Shown: in pieces, positions 10,058 through 20,554 of the stretch | How positions within the stretch are numbered: position 1 is the first letter of the stretch | Layout of the letters: each line of letters opens with the position of its first letter | Source: Clavaria fumosa | Taxonomy: Eukaryota; Basidiomycota; Agaricomycetes; Agaricales; Clavariaceae | NCBI GenBank assembly: GCA_951802425.1 | Contig: OX637801.1 | Location: 2,480,001 to 2,544,000, forward strand | Direction: 5' to 3' | DNA: 64,000 nucleotides | The notes under the pieces: generated by a model | What the model was told of the DNA's origin: nothing | What the model saw: only the letters and a program-made list of their open reading frames with translations | The model's database searches: none | Translations under genes and position numbers: made by a program

Positions 10058-11062
10058 GTGATGGCTGACCACGTCGCCCCGCCTGAAGTCCATGCCACGA
10101 GGCTGGATTTAGTCGTTGCCCCATTCGATGGGCAAAAAAGAAATTTCCGTACATTCCTCCGGTCGCTCCGCCTCCTGTTTATGGCGAATCCAATAATCTA
10201 TGCCACGGACCTGGCAAAGGTCCTCTACACCCTCAGCAAAATTACTGGCGAGGGGTTTGCCGCAGAATGGGCAAATGTGAAGGGAGAGGAAATCCTGGGT
10301 AACAACGAGGTTGGAACCTGGGCAGAATTTGTGGAAGAGATGAAGCGAGCGTTCGATGACCCGAACGACCGTGCGACTGCCCTCGCAGATATTGCGAAGT
10401 TCAAACAGGGTGTCATGACGGCACCTGAGTTCTTCGCAAAGTTCGAAACAATGTTCCGAAGAGCGGGGATGACAGAAGTGGCCAATTCGGACATCCTGGT
10501 CCATTGGCTGGAGTCGAATCTGAGCAGGAGGCTAGTGGGAAAGGTCTATGGTGTTTCGCCAATGCCAGAGACCTACGTGCAGTGGAAGGCACTTGCCGAA
10601 AAGCTAGACGCTCAGCAGCATCGCCTCGACGGAGTCATCGCACAACAGAACTCTGTGCGTCCTGCTCTGCCCGCAACCAGCCGCCCCCTCCCTCAACAAA
10701 CCCGCTTCGCCCCAGCCTCCCGTCCCTTCCTGGCCCAGCCTCTGGCCCGCACCCCTGCCCCTCCCACCATGCCGCGTCCCACCAATGCCGGTGATGCCAT
10801 GGTGGTGGATCGTGCCCGTGCCCCTGGAGTGTTGCGCACCTGCTTCCGATGTGGCCAAGCTGGTCACATGGTGAGAGATTGCCAGCTCCAGGACACACAT
10901 CCGCAGATCCCGAGGCCGCAGATCCGCGCCGTGGAAAGCCAGGCACGTAGTGCAGAGGACTATGAGAACGAGATCGCACTGCTCCGAGACCGCCTGGATT
11001 TGCTCGAGAGAGAGAAGAGGGCTCCTGTTGAAGAGCCGGATTTTGGAGACGAGGCCCAGTGA
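10058..11062 (+). CDS. gag: gag, element 1
   Basis: A protein of 334 residues that would build the particle shell and bind the element RNA. The N-terminal half has the gypsy Gag fold signature (FDGQKRNFRTFLRSLRL, GEGFAAEWANVK, WAEFVEEMKRAFDDPN). A Pro-rich linker and one CCHC zinc knuckle, CFRCGQAGHMVRDC, lie near residues 268-281, followed by a coiled-coil-like tail (YENEIALLRDRLDLLEREKR). The start is the ATG pair at 10058; it aligns with gag of element 3 and with the relic start at 27637. A slippery heptamer lies 16 nt before the stop. Confidence 0.95.
   Translation: MMADHVAPPEVHATRLDLVVAPFDGQKRNFRTFLRSLRLLFMANPIIYATDLAKVLYTLSKITGEGFAAEWANVKGEEILGNNEVGTWAEFVEEMKRAFDDPNDRATALADIAKFKQGVMTAPEFFAKFETMFRRAGMTEVANSDILVHWLESNLSRRLVGKVYGVSPMPETYVQWKALAEKLDAQQHRLDGVIAQQNSVRPALPATSRPLPQQTRFAPASRPFLAQPLARTPAPPTMPRPTNAGDAMVVDRARAPGVLRTCFRCGQAGHMVRDCQLQDTHPQIPRPQIRAVESQARSAEDYENEIALLRDRLDLLEREKRAPVEEPDFGDEAQ
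11038..11044 (+). promoter_or_regulatory. Candidate -1 ribosomal frameshift site (GGATTTT), gag-pol of element 1
   Basis: In the gag frame this reads G GAT TTT, of the X XXY YYZ class (the GGAUUU form is known from a mouse mammary tumour virus junction). A -1 slip here leads straight into the pol frame (W-R-R-G-P-V-S-P-N-W). Element 3 has G GGT TTT at the matching place. No downstream pseudoknot was worked out. Confidence 0.6.
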
Positions 11063-14000
11063 GTCCGAACTGGAGTCTCAGGAGTAGATACCCCAGCCCC
11101 CCTCCCGTCCCTGTACCCGCAGCTAGTATCCCAAAATACACTATCTTGCAGCGGAGACACACCTGGATTGGGGCTGAGGTGAAGGACAAAGCGGAAACGG
11201 AAACCGCTAAAAGTGAAATACCGAAAAGAGAAAAGGGGACTAGCAGCCAAGTGGAGCCAACAAAGCACCTTGCAGAGGTGCTGAAGGACACCCTATTGCA
11301 TATGCCCCGAGAGCTCTCCATCCAGGTGCACCTGGAGGCTCTCAGCACTGGCAAAGGGGCAACTACGAAAGCCCTTGTTGACTCAGGCTGCACCAACTGC
11401 TTTATGGACTTGGAGTGGGCGAAAAAAGTGGGATTGGAACCATCTCCCTTGCTGAATCCAATCACCATGTATAATGTGGATGGAACACAGAACAGAGATG
11501 GTAAGATCCGGTATGGGATGGAGCTGCTTGTGACGGTTGGCGACCACCAGGAGCGGATCCACTTCCTGCTAGGGAAGACTCAGTCCCACACAGCGATCCT
11601 TGGGCATGATTGGCTAAAGCGTCATAATCCAGAGATTGACTGGGTGAAAGCTGAAGTAAGGCTCACCCGCTGCCCCAACTCCTGTGCCTCCTCCCCACAC
11701 AGCCACCGGTCCCCTGTTCGACCCTCAGGTCCACCAAAAGCGAGTACCCTGGCCTCGGCCAGTATCCCGGACACCCGTTTTCCCAACACTGGCCCTACCC
11801 CTGATTGGCCCAGCCGCTACCCTTTGGTTTTTAGTGAAGCAAAGTGGGATGAGCTCCCCCGCTCCCGCCCTGACTTTGATATCAAAATCGAGTTTAAAAC
11901 AGACCCTGGACACCTCTCCTCTAAGCTATACTCTCTGACGCGAGAAGAGATGGTGGAAATGAATCGCTGGGTGGATGAGCAGCTAGCTTCTGGACGAATC
12001 CGACCTTCGAAGTCCCCGTACGCAAGCCCCTTCTTCTTCAAACGTGAGAAGGACAAGCTGCGGCCGATTATCGATTACTCTAGGCTGAACTCGTATCTAA
12101 TCAAAGACAAGTACCCCCTCCCCCTCATACGAGACACTGTGGATGTGTTAAAGGGGGCGACCATCTATTCCAAGATTGATGCGAAGGGAGGTTTCCCATC
12201 GATGCAGGTCTGGCCAGAACATCAGCACCGCTGTGCTTTCCTAACGCCTCGTGGACTCTTCGAACCGGCAGTTATGTGGTTTGGGCTGCAGAATGCGCCT
12301 GCAACCTTCCAGCGCTTCATGAACCATGTGTTGAGAGAAGAGATTGCAGGGGGGCATGTCCGAGCCTATGTCGATGATGTTATAGTGTTTGCAGAGGATT
12401 TGGCTACACATCGGTATTGGATGGATCGGGTCTTGAAGAAGTTTGGGGAGAATGGCCTGTGTCTCAGACTCAGCAAGTGCGAGTTCGAGAAGAGTGAGGT
12501 TTTCTTCCTGGGGATGAAGATCTCCCACAACCGTCTAGAGCATGACCCAGCTAAAGGCGCGGCGATCCGTAACTGGCCCAGACCGAAAAATGTGAAAGAG
12601 GTACAAAGATTCAACGGGATGCTGAACTACCTCCGCCGGCACATCCCAAATCTCTCTGCCCAGGCAAAACCACTCTTCCGGCTGACAGGGAAAGTCCCGT
12701 GGAGATGGGAGGAGGAGGAGGAAGCAGCCTTCCAAGATCTCCGCCTGGCACTAGTATCAGCCCCAGTCTTGGCTCTACCACAAGACAAAGGGAGATGGAA
12801 GGTAGAAACAGATGCGAGCAACTTGGCGACTGGAGGAGTTCTCTCACAGCAGCAGGTGGATGGGACTTGGAGAGTTGTAGACTACATCTCCAAAGCCCTC
12901 ACTGCAGCTGAGAAGAATTACGATGTGTACGACAAGGAGTTCCTGGCTGTAATCCGGGCACTACGCGAGTGGCGGGCTTACCTGATTGGGGTGGAAGAGA
13001 CTATCGAAATCTGGACGGACCATGCTAACCTCCAGTACTTCCGGAAGCCCCAGAAGTTGAAGCCGAGGCAGGTCCGTTGGGTTGGAGAGCTCCAGTGCTT
13101 TGACTTCGAGATCAAGTACCGTACTGGGAAGTCAAACACGAAAGCGGATGCACTCTCACGGAGGCCAGATTATGGAGAGATGGTGGAGGAGGATGCACCA
13201 GTACAGGTCTTCCCAGAGGCTGAGACCCGCACATCATTCACATCGGAGATGGAGACGCTACTCCAGAAAAACAGTGTGGTATATGTGCAGAAGCCGGAGG
13301 AGCTTGATGATGAGTGGACGAGAGATCGGATGGGACTCTGGCGGAAGGCAGAAATCACTTGGGTGCCCCCAGAAGCACGTGAGGCAGTGCTCACCTTTGA
13401 GCATGACCTCCCCATCGCAGGACACCCTGGTCCACGGAAACTGAGGGCGGCTCTGCTGAGGTCCTATTGGTGGGTGGGCATGGTGAAGGATTCCAATCGG
13501 TATGCAGGTGGATGTGAGACATGCCAACGAATCAAGCCTGATCGTACCAGGCGCGCCACTCCGCTCCATCCGCACCCTGTCCCTGAGAGCCCCTGGGCAG
13601 TCATCTCTTGGGACATTGTTGGACCTTTCCCCCTCTCACGTGGTCACAATGCGATCCTTGTCATTGTCGACAAGTTTACAAAACGAACTCTCATCGAAGC
13701 TATTGGCCTTGACCTCACGGGACTTGGTGCTGCTCGGATCCTTCGAGACCGGGTCTTCCGCGACCATGGAGTCCCGCAGAAAGTTGTGAGTGACCGGGGA
13801 ACCCAATTTGTGTCCAGATTCATGAGGGAGTTTTATGGGATGATTGGAGTTAAGGCGAACCCGAGCACTGCCTTCCACCCACAAACAGATGGACAGACAG
13901 AGCGGGTCAATCAGGAGGTTGAAGTGTATCTCTGGGCCTATGTTGACCATCTGCAGGATGATTGGGCAGAGTGGCTATCCACAGCCGAATTCGCGCTCAA

Positions 14001-14682
14001 TAACCGTGAGCACTCAGCCACTGGATTCACACCTTTCTATCTGGAGTATGGCCGGCACCCTTGGAATGGTGGTATCCGGCCGCCCTCTGAAGTGAACCCT
14101 GCAGCAGACGAGTGGATGGCCAAGCTCACGGAATCCCGAAGAGCAGCCAGGGATGCAACGGGGAAGGCGGCAGATGCGATGAAGGCTAGCTATGATAAAG
14201 GAAAGCGCCCGAGTCGTGAATACTCAAAGGGGGACTTAGTCTGGCTGGATACCCGGAACCTGAAAATGGATCGACCATCCAAGAAGCTTGACAACAAGCA
14301 GGCTGGACCCTTCACCATCGAAGAGAAGGTTGGACCAGCAGCATACCGACTCAAGCTCCCCCGAGCATGGCGCATTCACCGGGTTTTCAATGAGTTGCTA
14401 CTCACCCCGTATATTGCTCCCTCTTTCCCTTCCCAGAACTTGCCTCCACCCCCACCCCCCACGATTGACGATGACCACTTGGAGTATGAGGTGGAGGAAA
14501 TTCTTGATGTCAAGAAGGTTGGACGGGGAGTGAAGTATTTGGTGAAGTGGTTAGGATACCCTGCAGAGGAGAACACCTGGGAACCTCGTCGCAACCTCAC
14601 TAACGTTGCACTGTTGCTCCGGGACTTCTTCCAGCAATACCCTGACAAGGCGAAGTTGGCAGGTCGAGACGCCCAGCCTTAA
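11044..14682 (+). CDS. pol: pol, element 1 (protease, reverse transcriptase, RNase H, integrase, chromodomain)
   Basis: One uninterrupted frame of about 1,212 residues counted from the proposed frameshift. Protease has VDSG near residue 112. Reverse transcriptase has YVDD at 442-445. RNase H has ETDAS and WTDHANLQYF. Integrase has an HHCC finger (HDLPIAGHPG, CETCQ), then the catalytic triad D857, D917 and E953 with exactly 35 residues between the last two. A GPF motif and a C-terminal chromodomain (about 1147-1186, YLVKWLGYP, ENTWEP) follow. All key residues are present, so the enzyme set looks functional. A separate start after the gag stop by re-initiation is the alternative to frameshifting. 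Confidence 0.95.
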   Translation, partial: WRRGPVSPNWSLRSRYPSPPPVPVPAASIPKYTILQRRHTWIGAEVKDKAETETAKSEIPKREKGTSSQVEPTKHLAEVLKDTLLHMPRELSIQVHLEALSTGKGATTKALVDSGCTNCFMDLEWAKKVGLEPSPLLNPITMYNVDGTQNRDGKIRYGMELLVTVGDHQERIHFLLGKTQSHTAILGHDWLKRHNPEIDWVKAEVRLTRCPNSCASSPHSHRSPVRPSGPPKASTLASASIPDTRFPNTGPTPDWPSRYPLVFSEAKWDELPRSRPDFDIKIEFKTDPGHLSSKLYSLTREEMVEMNRWVDEQLASGRIRPSKSPYASPFFFKREKDKLRPIIDYSRLNSYLIKDKYPLPLIRDTVDVLKGATIYSKIDAKGGFPSMQVWPEHQHRCAFLTPRGLFEPAVMWFGLQNAPATFQRFMNHVLREEIAGGHVRAYVDDVIVFAEDLATHRYWMDRVLKKFGENGLCLRLSKCEFEKSEVFFLGMKISHNRLEHDPAKGAAIRNWPRPKNVKEVQRFNGMLNYLRRHIPNLSAQAKPLFRLTGKVPWRWEEEEEAAFQDLRLALVSAPVLALPQDKGRWKVETDASNLATGGVLSQQQVDGTWRVVDYISKALTAAEKNYDVYDKEFLAVIRALREWRAYLIGVEETIEIWTDHANLQYFRKPQKLKPRQVRWVGELQCFDFEIKYRTGKSNTKADALSRRPDYGEMVEEDAPVQVFPEAETRTSFTSEMETLLQKNSVVYVQKPEELDDEWTRDRMGLWRKAEITWVPPEAREAVLTFEHDLPIAGHPGPRKLRAALLRSYWWVGMVKDSNRYAGGCETCQRIKPDRTRRATPLHPHPVPESPWAVISWDIVGPFPLSRGHNAILVIVDKFTKRTLIEAIGLDLTGLGAARILRDRVFRDHGVPQKVVSDRGTQFVSRFMREFYGMIGVKANPSTAFHPQTDGQTERVNQEVEVYLWAYVDHLQDDWAEWLSTAEFALNNREHSATGFTPFYLEYGRHPWNGGIRPPSEVNPAADEWMAKLTESRRAARDATGKAADAMKASYDKGKRPSREYSKGDLVWLDTRNLKMDRPSKKLDNKQAGPFTIEEKVGPAAYRLKLPRAWRIHRVFNELLLTPYIAPSFPSQNLPPPPPPTIDDDHLEYEVEEILDVKKVGRGVKYLVKWLGYPAEENTWEPRRNLTNVALLLRDFFQQYPDKAKLAGRDAQP

Positions 14683-14693
14683 GAGGGGGGTGA
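14681..14693 (+). promoter_or_regulatory. Polypurine tract of element 1
   Basis: AAGAGGGGGGTGA directly before the 3' LTR, starting at the last base of the pol stop codon. It would prime plus-strand DNA. The same tract is seen before the LTRs at 427 and 18875, and a variant (GAGGAGGGGGCCA) before 25103. Confidence 0.8.
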
Positions 14694-14998
14694 TGTCAGG
14701 ATCGCTTACATAAGCAGGTTGGAAAGGCCAAGAAAGGATCGCAAAAGAGTTGCGGGAAGTTTGCGGACGAGTCACGTGACCCGAACGGGTGGTGGCTTAC
14801 ATAATGGGAAAATCACGTGACCCGGGCCTGGACGCATCACGTGACGCACGGGGTCCGAGCGTGGGAACGCCGGCAACTCCCGAACCGCTCGCTATATATA
14901 CTACGTCGCTTTCTTACTTGTACCCTTTTCCCCTTATGTTAGTATCGTCATCATCGACCTTATGTTAAGTTGTGTGAACCGTGAGACTAAGTCTGACA
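14694..14998 (+). repeat. 3' LTR of element 1
   Basis: 305 bp, identical by eye to the 5' LTR except for one C-to-T change. Followed by the target duplication AGGAC. Confidence 0.95.
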
Positions 14999-15049
14999 AG
15001 GACAGTCTAAAGTGAAGGCAACAACACAGGCAAGGATAAGCAACACCTT

Positions 15050-15275
15050 GACTGTCCTCCAAAAGACACATTCTGAGCTATCTTCCTGAGAACTTGGCCT
15101 AACTTCACCAAACTTTGAAGATGTATTCATGCATACCTTGTCAGCTATCAGACCACAGGAATATGTGATTTGACAAAAGGGACTGTCTGGGGAGAGATTT
15201 TGAGAAATTTGGGAAAATAGACATGGGGAATCTGTAGTTCTGCACCAAATATTATGGGCTTTTGTATGATTGTAT
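15050..15275 (-). repeat. Right arm of the long inverted repeat
   Basis: Reverse complement of 8881-9102. The arm ends exactly where decayed pol sequence of element 2 begins (15276), so this edge is also a rearrangement breakpoint. Confidence 0.85.
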
Positions 15276-18200
15276 GACGAAGGCCCTTGTCGACTCAGGA
15301 TGCACCAACTGTTTCATGGATTTGGAGTGGGTGAAAAGAGTGGGCCTGGAACCATCTCCCTTGCTGAACCCAATCACGATGTACAACGTGGATGGGTCAC
15401 AGAACAGAGAGGGTAAAATTCGCTTTGGAATTGAGCTGCTGGTGAAGGTGGGTGACCATTGTGAACGGGTTTATTTTCTGCTGGGAAAGATCCAATCCCA
15501 CAAGGTCATCCTTGGGCATGACTGGCTCAAGCGACACAACCCTGACATTGACTGGAAGAAGGCAGAGCTGAGCCTTACCCGCTGCCCCCCACAGTGTTCC
15601 CCATCCCCTCGAGCCCCTGCACCCCCAAAAACGAGTACCCTCGCATCTGTGAGTATTCCGGACACCTGTTTTCCCAACTCTGGCTCTACCCCTGATTGGC
15701 CCAGCCGCTACCCTCTGGTTTTTAGTGAAGTGAAGTGGGATGAGCTTCCCTGCTCCTGACCGGACTTCGATATTAAAATTGAGTTCAAAAAGGACCCTGA
15801 GCACCTCTCCTCCAAGCTATACTCACTGACATGGCAGGAGATGGTGGAGATGAACCATTGGGTGGATGAGCAGCTTGCTTCTGGACAAATCCGGCCCTCG
15901 AAATCCCTGTATGCCAGCCCCTTCTTCTTCAAACATGAGAAGGACAAGCTGTGGCCAATTATTGACTACTCGAGGCTGAATGCACACCTGGTCAAGGACA
16001 AGTACCCCCTTCCCCGCATCCGAGACACAGTGGATGTGCTTAAGGGAGCATTGATCTACTCTAAGATTGATGCAAAGGGAGGTTTCCCATCCATGCAGGT
16101 CTGGCCGGAGCACCAGCACCGCTGTGCCTTCTTGACACCTCGTGGACTCTTCAAACCTGCAGTTATGTGGTTTGGACTACATAATGCCCCTGCTACCTTC
16201 CAACGCTTCATGAATCATGTGTTGAGGGAGGAGATTGCAGGAGGACATGTGAGGGCCTATGTGGATGATGTCATTGTGTTTGCAGAGGACTTGGCTACAC
16301 ACCAGTACTGGATGGATCGAGTCTTGAGGAAGTTTGGAGAGAATGGGTTGTGTCTCAAACTCAGTAAATGCAAGTTTGAGAAGAGTGAGATCATCTTCCT
16401 GGGGATGAAGATCTCTCACAACTGGCTAGAGCACAACCCAGCCAAGGGTGCAGCAGTCCGAGATTGGCCATGTCCTAGGAATGTGAAGGATGTCCAGAGG
16501 TTCAATGGGATGTTGAACTACCTCCACCGGCACATCCCGAATCTTTCTGCTTGGGCAAAGCCACTCTTCTGGCTGACTGGGAATGTTCCATGGAAATGGG
16601 AGGAGGAGGAGGAAGCAGCCTTCCAAGATCTCCATCAGGCACTTGTATCAGCCCCAGTTTTGGCTCTGCCTCAGGACAAAGGGAGATGGAAGGTAGAGAC
16701 AGATGCGAGTAACCTGGCGACTGGTGGAGTGCTCTCACAGCAGCAGATGGATGGAACCTGGAGAGTTGTTGACTATATCTCCAAGGCCCTCACTGCAGCT
16801 GAGAAGAACTACAATGTGTATGACAAGGAGTTCTTGGCTGTGATTCGGGCACTTCATGAGTGGTGGGCATACCTCATTGGAGCGGATGAGACAATTGAGA
16901 TCTGGATGGACCATGTGAACCTCCAGTACTTCCAGAAGCCCCAGAAGTTGAAACTGAGGCAGGTCCATTGGGTTGGAGAGCTCCAGTGCTTTGACTTTGA
17001 GATAAAGTATTGCACTGGCAAGTCAAATATGAAGGCAGATGCCACTCTCCTGGAGACCAGACTATGGAGAGATTGTGGAGGAGGATGCACTGGTGCAGGT
17101 TTTCCCGGAAACGGAAGTCTGTGTGTCATTCACATCGGAAATGGAGATGCTACTCCAGAAAAATAGTGCAGTACACATACAGAAGCCGGAGGAGCTTGAT
17201 GATGAGTGGACACGAGATCGTGCTGGACTCTGGTGAAAGGGGATAGTCACTTGGGTCCCCCTAGGAGCTCGTGAGGCTGTCCTTGAGTTTGAGCATGACC
17301 TCCCTGCTGCTGGACACCCTGGGCCCCAGAAGTTGAGAGCAGCACTAGTGAAGGGTTATTGGTGGCCAGACATGGTGAAAGATGCAGATTGGTATGCCCA
17401 GGGGAGTGAGACATGCCAGCAGACGAAGCCCGACTGTACCAAGCGTGCTGCCCCACTGCACCCCCATCCGATTCCCGATGGTCCCTGGTCAGTGATCTCA
17501 TGGGACATAGTCGGTCCCCTCCCCCTCTCCCATGGACATAATGCCATCCTTGTCATTGTCGACAAGTTCACAAAATGGACACTGCTCAAAGCAATCGGGC
17601 TTGACCTCACAGGACTTGGAGCAGCACGTCTCCTCTGAGATCAAGTGTTTCGGGACCATGGAGTCCCTCATAAGGTCGTGAGTGACTGAGGCTCCCAGTT
17701 TGTGTCTCGGTTCATGAAGGAGTTCTACTCTATGATCCAAGTAAAGGCAAACCCAAGTATGGCCTTCCACCCACAGACTGATGGGCAGACAGAGCAGGCG
17801 AATCAGGAGATGGAGATCTATCTCCGGGCCTATGTGGACCACCTCCAGGACAATTGGGCCAAGTGGTTGTCGACTGCTGAGTTTGCTCTTAACAATCATG
17901 AGCACTCCGTGACAGGACAGACGCCTTTCTTCCTTGATTATTATCAGACTGGGTCTCACACAACTTAAGTGTAAGGTCATGATGACAATACTAAGATAAG
18001 GGGAAAAGGGTACAAGAATGGAAAAGACGTAGTATATATAGCGAACGCTTCGGCATTTGCCGGCATTCCCACGCTCGGACCTCTCGGATCACGTGACGCG
18101 CCCAGGCCCAAGTCATGTGATCTCCCAATTATGTAATCCTCCACCACAGGTCATGTGACCTTCCAACAATCTTCTCTAATTTCTCCACAACACCTCCTTT

Positions 18201-18866
18201 TGGGATGGCTTAGGTAAGCAATCCTAACAATTATGGATGACACCCTTGGAATGGGGGACTCCGCCCACCTTCTGAGGTGAACCTGGTGGCAGATGAGTGG
18301 ATGGCTAAGCTCACGGAGTCCCAAAGAGCAGCCAAGGAGGCGATGGAGAAAGCAGCGGCAGTGATGAAGAAGAGCTATGATAAGGGAAACGCCCAAGTTG
18401 GGAGTACTCTGAGGGAGATCTGGTCTGGCTGGATACTAGAAACCTGAAGATGGACCGGCCCTCTAAAAAGCTTGACAACAAGAGAGCAGGCCCCTTTGCA
18501 GTTGAGGAGAAGGTGGGACCTGCTGGGTATCGCCTCAAGCTCCCTTGGGCCTGGCGCATCCATCGGGTCTTCAATGAGTTGCTGTTGACGCCATACCATC
18601 CCCCTTCCTTCCCTTCCCAGAATCTACCTCCCCCTCCACCCCCTACAATTGAAGATGACCACCTGGAGTACAATGTGGAGGCAATCCTTGATGTCAAGAA
18701 GGTGGGGCATGGGGTGAAGTACTTGGTGAAGTGGTTGGGATACCCAGTGGAGGAAAACACATGGGAGCCCCGTAGGAACCTCACCAACATAGCACTGCTG
18801 CTCCAGGACTTCTTCCTCACCCACCCTGACAAGGCCAAGCTAGCTGGTCAAGATGCCCAGCCTTAA
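15276..18866 (+). pseudogene. pol of element 2, degraded
   Basis: Collinear with pol of element 1 from ALVDSGCTNCFMD through the chromodomain. It is broken by TGA codons where element 1 has Arg (about 15757, 17234, 17636, 17687 and 18238, all explained by CGN to TGA), by a one-base insertion near 17041 in the RNase H/integrase linker, and by a one-base loss near 18388. The YVDD motif and many domains are still readable. The reading resumes after the solo LTR with G-stop-HPWNGG. The copy is non-functional. Confidence 0.9.
17942..18229 (-). repeat. Solo LTR (family B) inserted in the integrase of element 2
   Basis: 288 bp in reverse orientation, flanked by ATTAT (17937-17941 and 18230-18234). 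Removing it together with one flank restores the integrase frame FFLDYG-HPWNGG. It keeps more CpG than its host, so it arrived later. Confidence 0.95.
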
Positions 18867-18874
18867 GAGGGGTG

Positions 18875-19079
18875 ATGTTAGGATTGCTTACCTAAGCCAT
18901 CCCAAAAGGAGGAGTTGTGGAGAAATTAGAGAAGATTGTTGGAAGGTCACATGACCTGTGGTGGAGGATTACATAATTGGGAGATCACATGACTTGGGCC
19001 TGGGCGCATCACGTGATCCGAGAGGTCTGAGCATGGGAACACTGGCAAATGCTGAAGCGTTCACTATATATACTATGTC
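18875..19079 (+). repeat. 3' LTR of element 2, first part
   Basis: Starts TGTTAGGATTGC after the polypurine tract. Interrupted at 19080 by element 3 with target duplication ATGTC; the rest lies at 25688-25771. Confidence 0.9.
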
Positions 19080-19659
19080 TGTCAGGATCCATTACGTAAG
19101 CCGCCGTCACTAAGTCCGCAACGCGCTAGGATCTAGCTACGAGGACCGAGTATGGGATCACGTGACTATTCGCAACCTTAAGCGCCTGCCCACGACCTCA
19201 ACCCCACACTCGCGACTCCCCTGGCGCTTATAGACCCGCGACCAGCACCCATCACGTGCCCCCACCCACGTTCCTTGCGATTTCCCACACTCTGCAATTC
19301 GTGATGGAGGCGGATCAGCAAAAATGCCTCTGACGTCCCCCATCAACCAATCTAACCTAAACAAGCTTAATTGAGGTCTCCCCTCGGGCAGCCAAGACCG
19401 CACCAAGCATTCCCTCTGTCGTCCTCCCCACATTCGTACCTCGCCGCTACCTTCCTTATTCGGCATCCCCTTTTCCCTTTATTGCCTCCCCTGTCCCGCG
19501 TGACTCAGAGCGCGTAGCCTCGTTTCTCTTACTTATGACTCACTCCCTACACAGCCCCCTTCCCCCAGTATATATAACGCCTTTGTAATGAGTGTAGGTC
19601 CTCACGTTGAAATCAAGCTTCTTTCCCCTTCTCGCTTCTGTGAGGGACTTGGACTGACA
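19080..19659 (+). repeat. 5' LTR of element 3
   Basis: 580 bp from TGTCAGGATCC to GGACTGACA. Contains CACGTG motifs, a TATATATA box at 19569-19576, and ACGTTGAAAT at 19604-19613, the proposed transcript start. Confidence 0.95.
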
Positions 19660-19661
19660 CA

Positions 19662-19671
19662 ATTTCAACGT
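19662..19671 (+). promoter_or_regulatory. Proposed self-priming site of element 3
   Basis: ATTTCAACGT, two bases after the LTR, is the exact reverse complement of ACGTTGAAAT at 19604-19613, 28 nt past the TATA box. This is the same geometry as element 1 but with an unrelated sequence. Confidence 0.7.
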
Positions 19672-19678
19672 CCACCCC

Positions 19679-20554
19679 TTGCTACCTCGACCCTGTCAAC
19701 CCCCAGTCGGCCTAGCTTTCTCTTTACCCCCTGCCCGTCATGTGCAACAGAACAACGAGAGAATCACCCTGGCGTACCCGACGCGTAACGAGGACATAAC
19801 AGACGAGTGGCTCACCACGGTCCTGGACTTTGGAGAAGACGAATATTGGGCGAGGTACTTTGACACCCGCATACGAACTGAATTCTACCCAGACACACCT
19901 ACGGAATCCGACGTCTCGGAGACGGAAACTGCGGTACTGAGACCGCGAGAGCTACGCCCTTTCGAATTGTGGATTATTGAGGAGGAAAGAAGACTCGCGC
20001 CTTATTTCGGAAGGCTATACGCACAAGAACAGAGCAGACGAGAGCAGAGATTGAGAGAAGCCCTAGCGATTGCATTACCAGACTCCGCGACCTCAGGCAC
20101 GAGATCGCCCACACACAGCACCATCGACGTTAACCTCGACGACCTTGAGGACTACATAAACAGCGACAATGACGAGTCGACGAACGAACCCACGTACGTT
20201 TCCGTGGAGATCCAGACAGAGCTTACCCTCCTCGGAGTCAAACAGTTCATCGTCCACGAATACCGACCCCTCGCTTTCATCCCCCGTCCTATCAACCCCA
20301 TCCCCCCCAGCACCACCAGTTCATACCGAACCCCCCGTAGACTTCACGAGTTTAGACGAGCGCCTAGCCCAGCAAGCACCATCGCCACCACCACCACCAC
20401 AATCACCTGCGACTCCAGAGCCGGAACCGTGACCCCAACCCGCGAATCCATCGCCGCCAGAACCCTCGCCGCCGCCCTCGCCCGCACCCGAAATGGCGGA
20501 CGCTGTCCCCACAGCCCCAATGCCGAGGCTGGACCTAGCCGTCCCTTCTTTTGA
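19679..20554 (+). CDS. Open frame upstream of gag in element 3, function unknown
   Basis: 291 codons overlapping the start of gag in another frame. The middle (ITLAYPTRNEDITDEW, RTEFYPDTPTESDVSETE, ELWIIEEERRLAPYFGRLY, DVNLDDLEDYINSDNDE) is acidic and looks like real protein; the last third, rich in Thr and Arg, looks like noise. From about 20230 the gag frame instead encodes a Pro-rich stretch (FTSLDERLAQQ, PSPPPPPQSPATPEPEP) ending in one TGA just upstream of gag. The likeliest original is one long N-terminal extension of Gag, since broken by a frameshift and a stop. A relic of the same region lies at 25772-25829. Element 1 lacks it. Confidence 0.5.
   Translation: MLPRPCQPPVGLAFSLPPARHVQQNNERITLAYPTRNEDITDEWLTTVLDFGEDEYWARYFDTRIRTEFYPDTPTESDVSETETAVLRPRELRPFELWIIEEERRLAPYFGRLYAQEQSRREQRLREALAIALPDSATSGTRSPTHSTIDVNLDDLEDYINSDNDESTNEPTYVSVEIQTELTLLGVKQFIVHEYRPLAFIPRPINPIPPSTTSSYRTPRRLHEFRRAPSPASTIATTTTTITCDSRAGTVTPTRESIAARTLAAALARTRNGGRCPHSPNAEAGPSRPFF

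Larger units (their letters stand above)
9103..14998 (+). mobile_element. Element 1: intact Ty3/gypsy chromovirus (family A)
   Basis: Full-length element of 5,896 bp with two 305-bp LTRs, a leader, gag, pol in the -1 frame, a polypurine tract and a 5-bp target duplication AGGAC (9098-9102 and 14999-15003). By eye the LTRs differ at one base (C in the 5' copy, T in the 3' copy, within ACGTTAAG). Gag and pol are uninterrupted. It is a recent insertion that could still be competent. Its GC-rich, CpG-retaining sequence contrasts with the decayed DNA around it. Confidence 0.95.
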
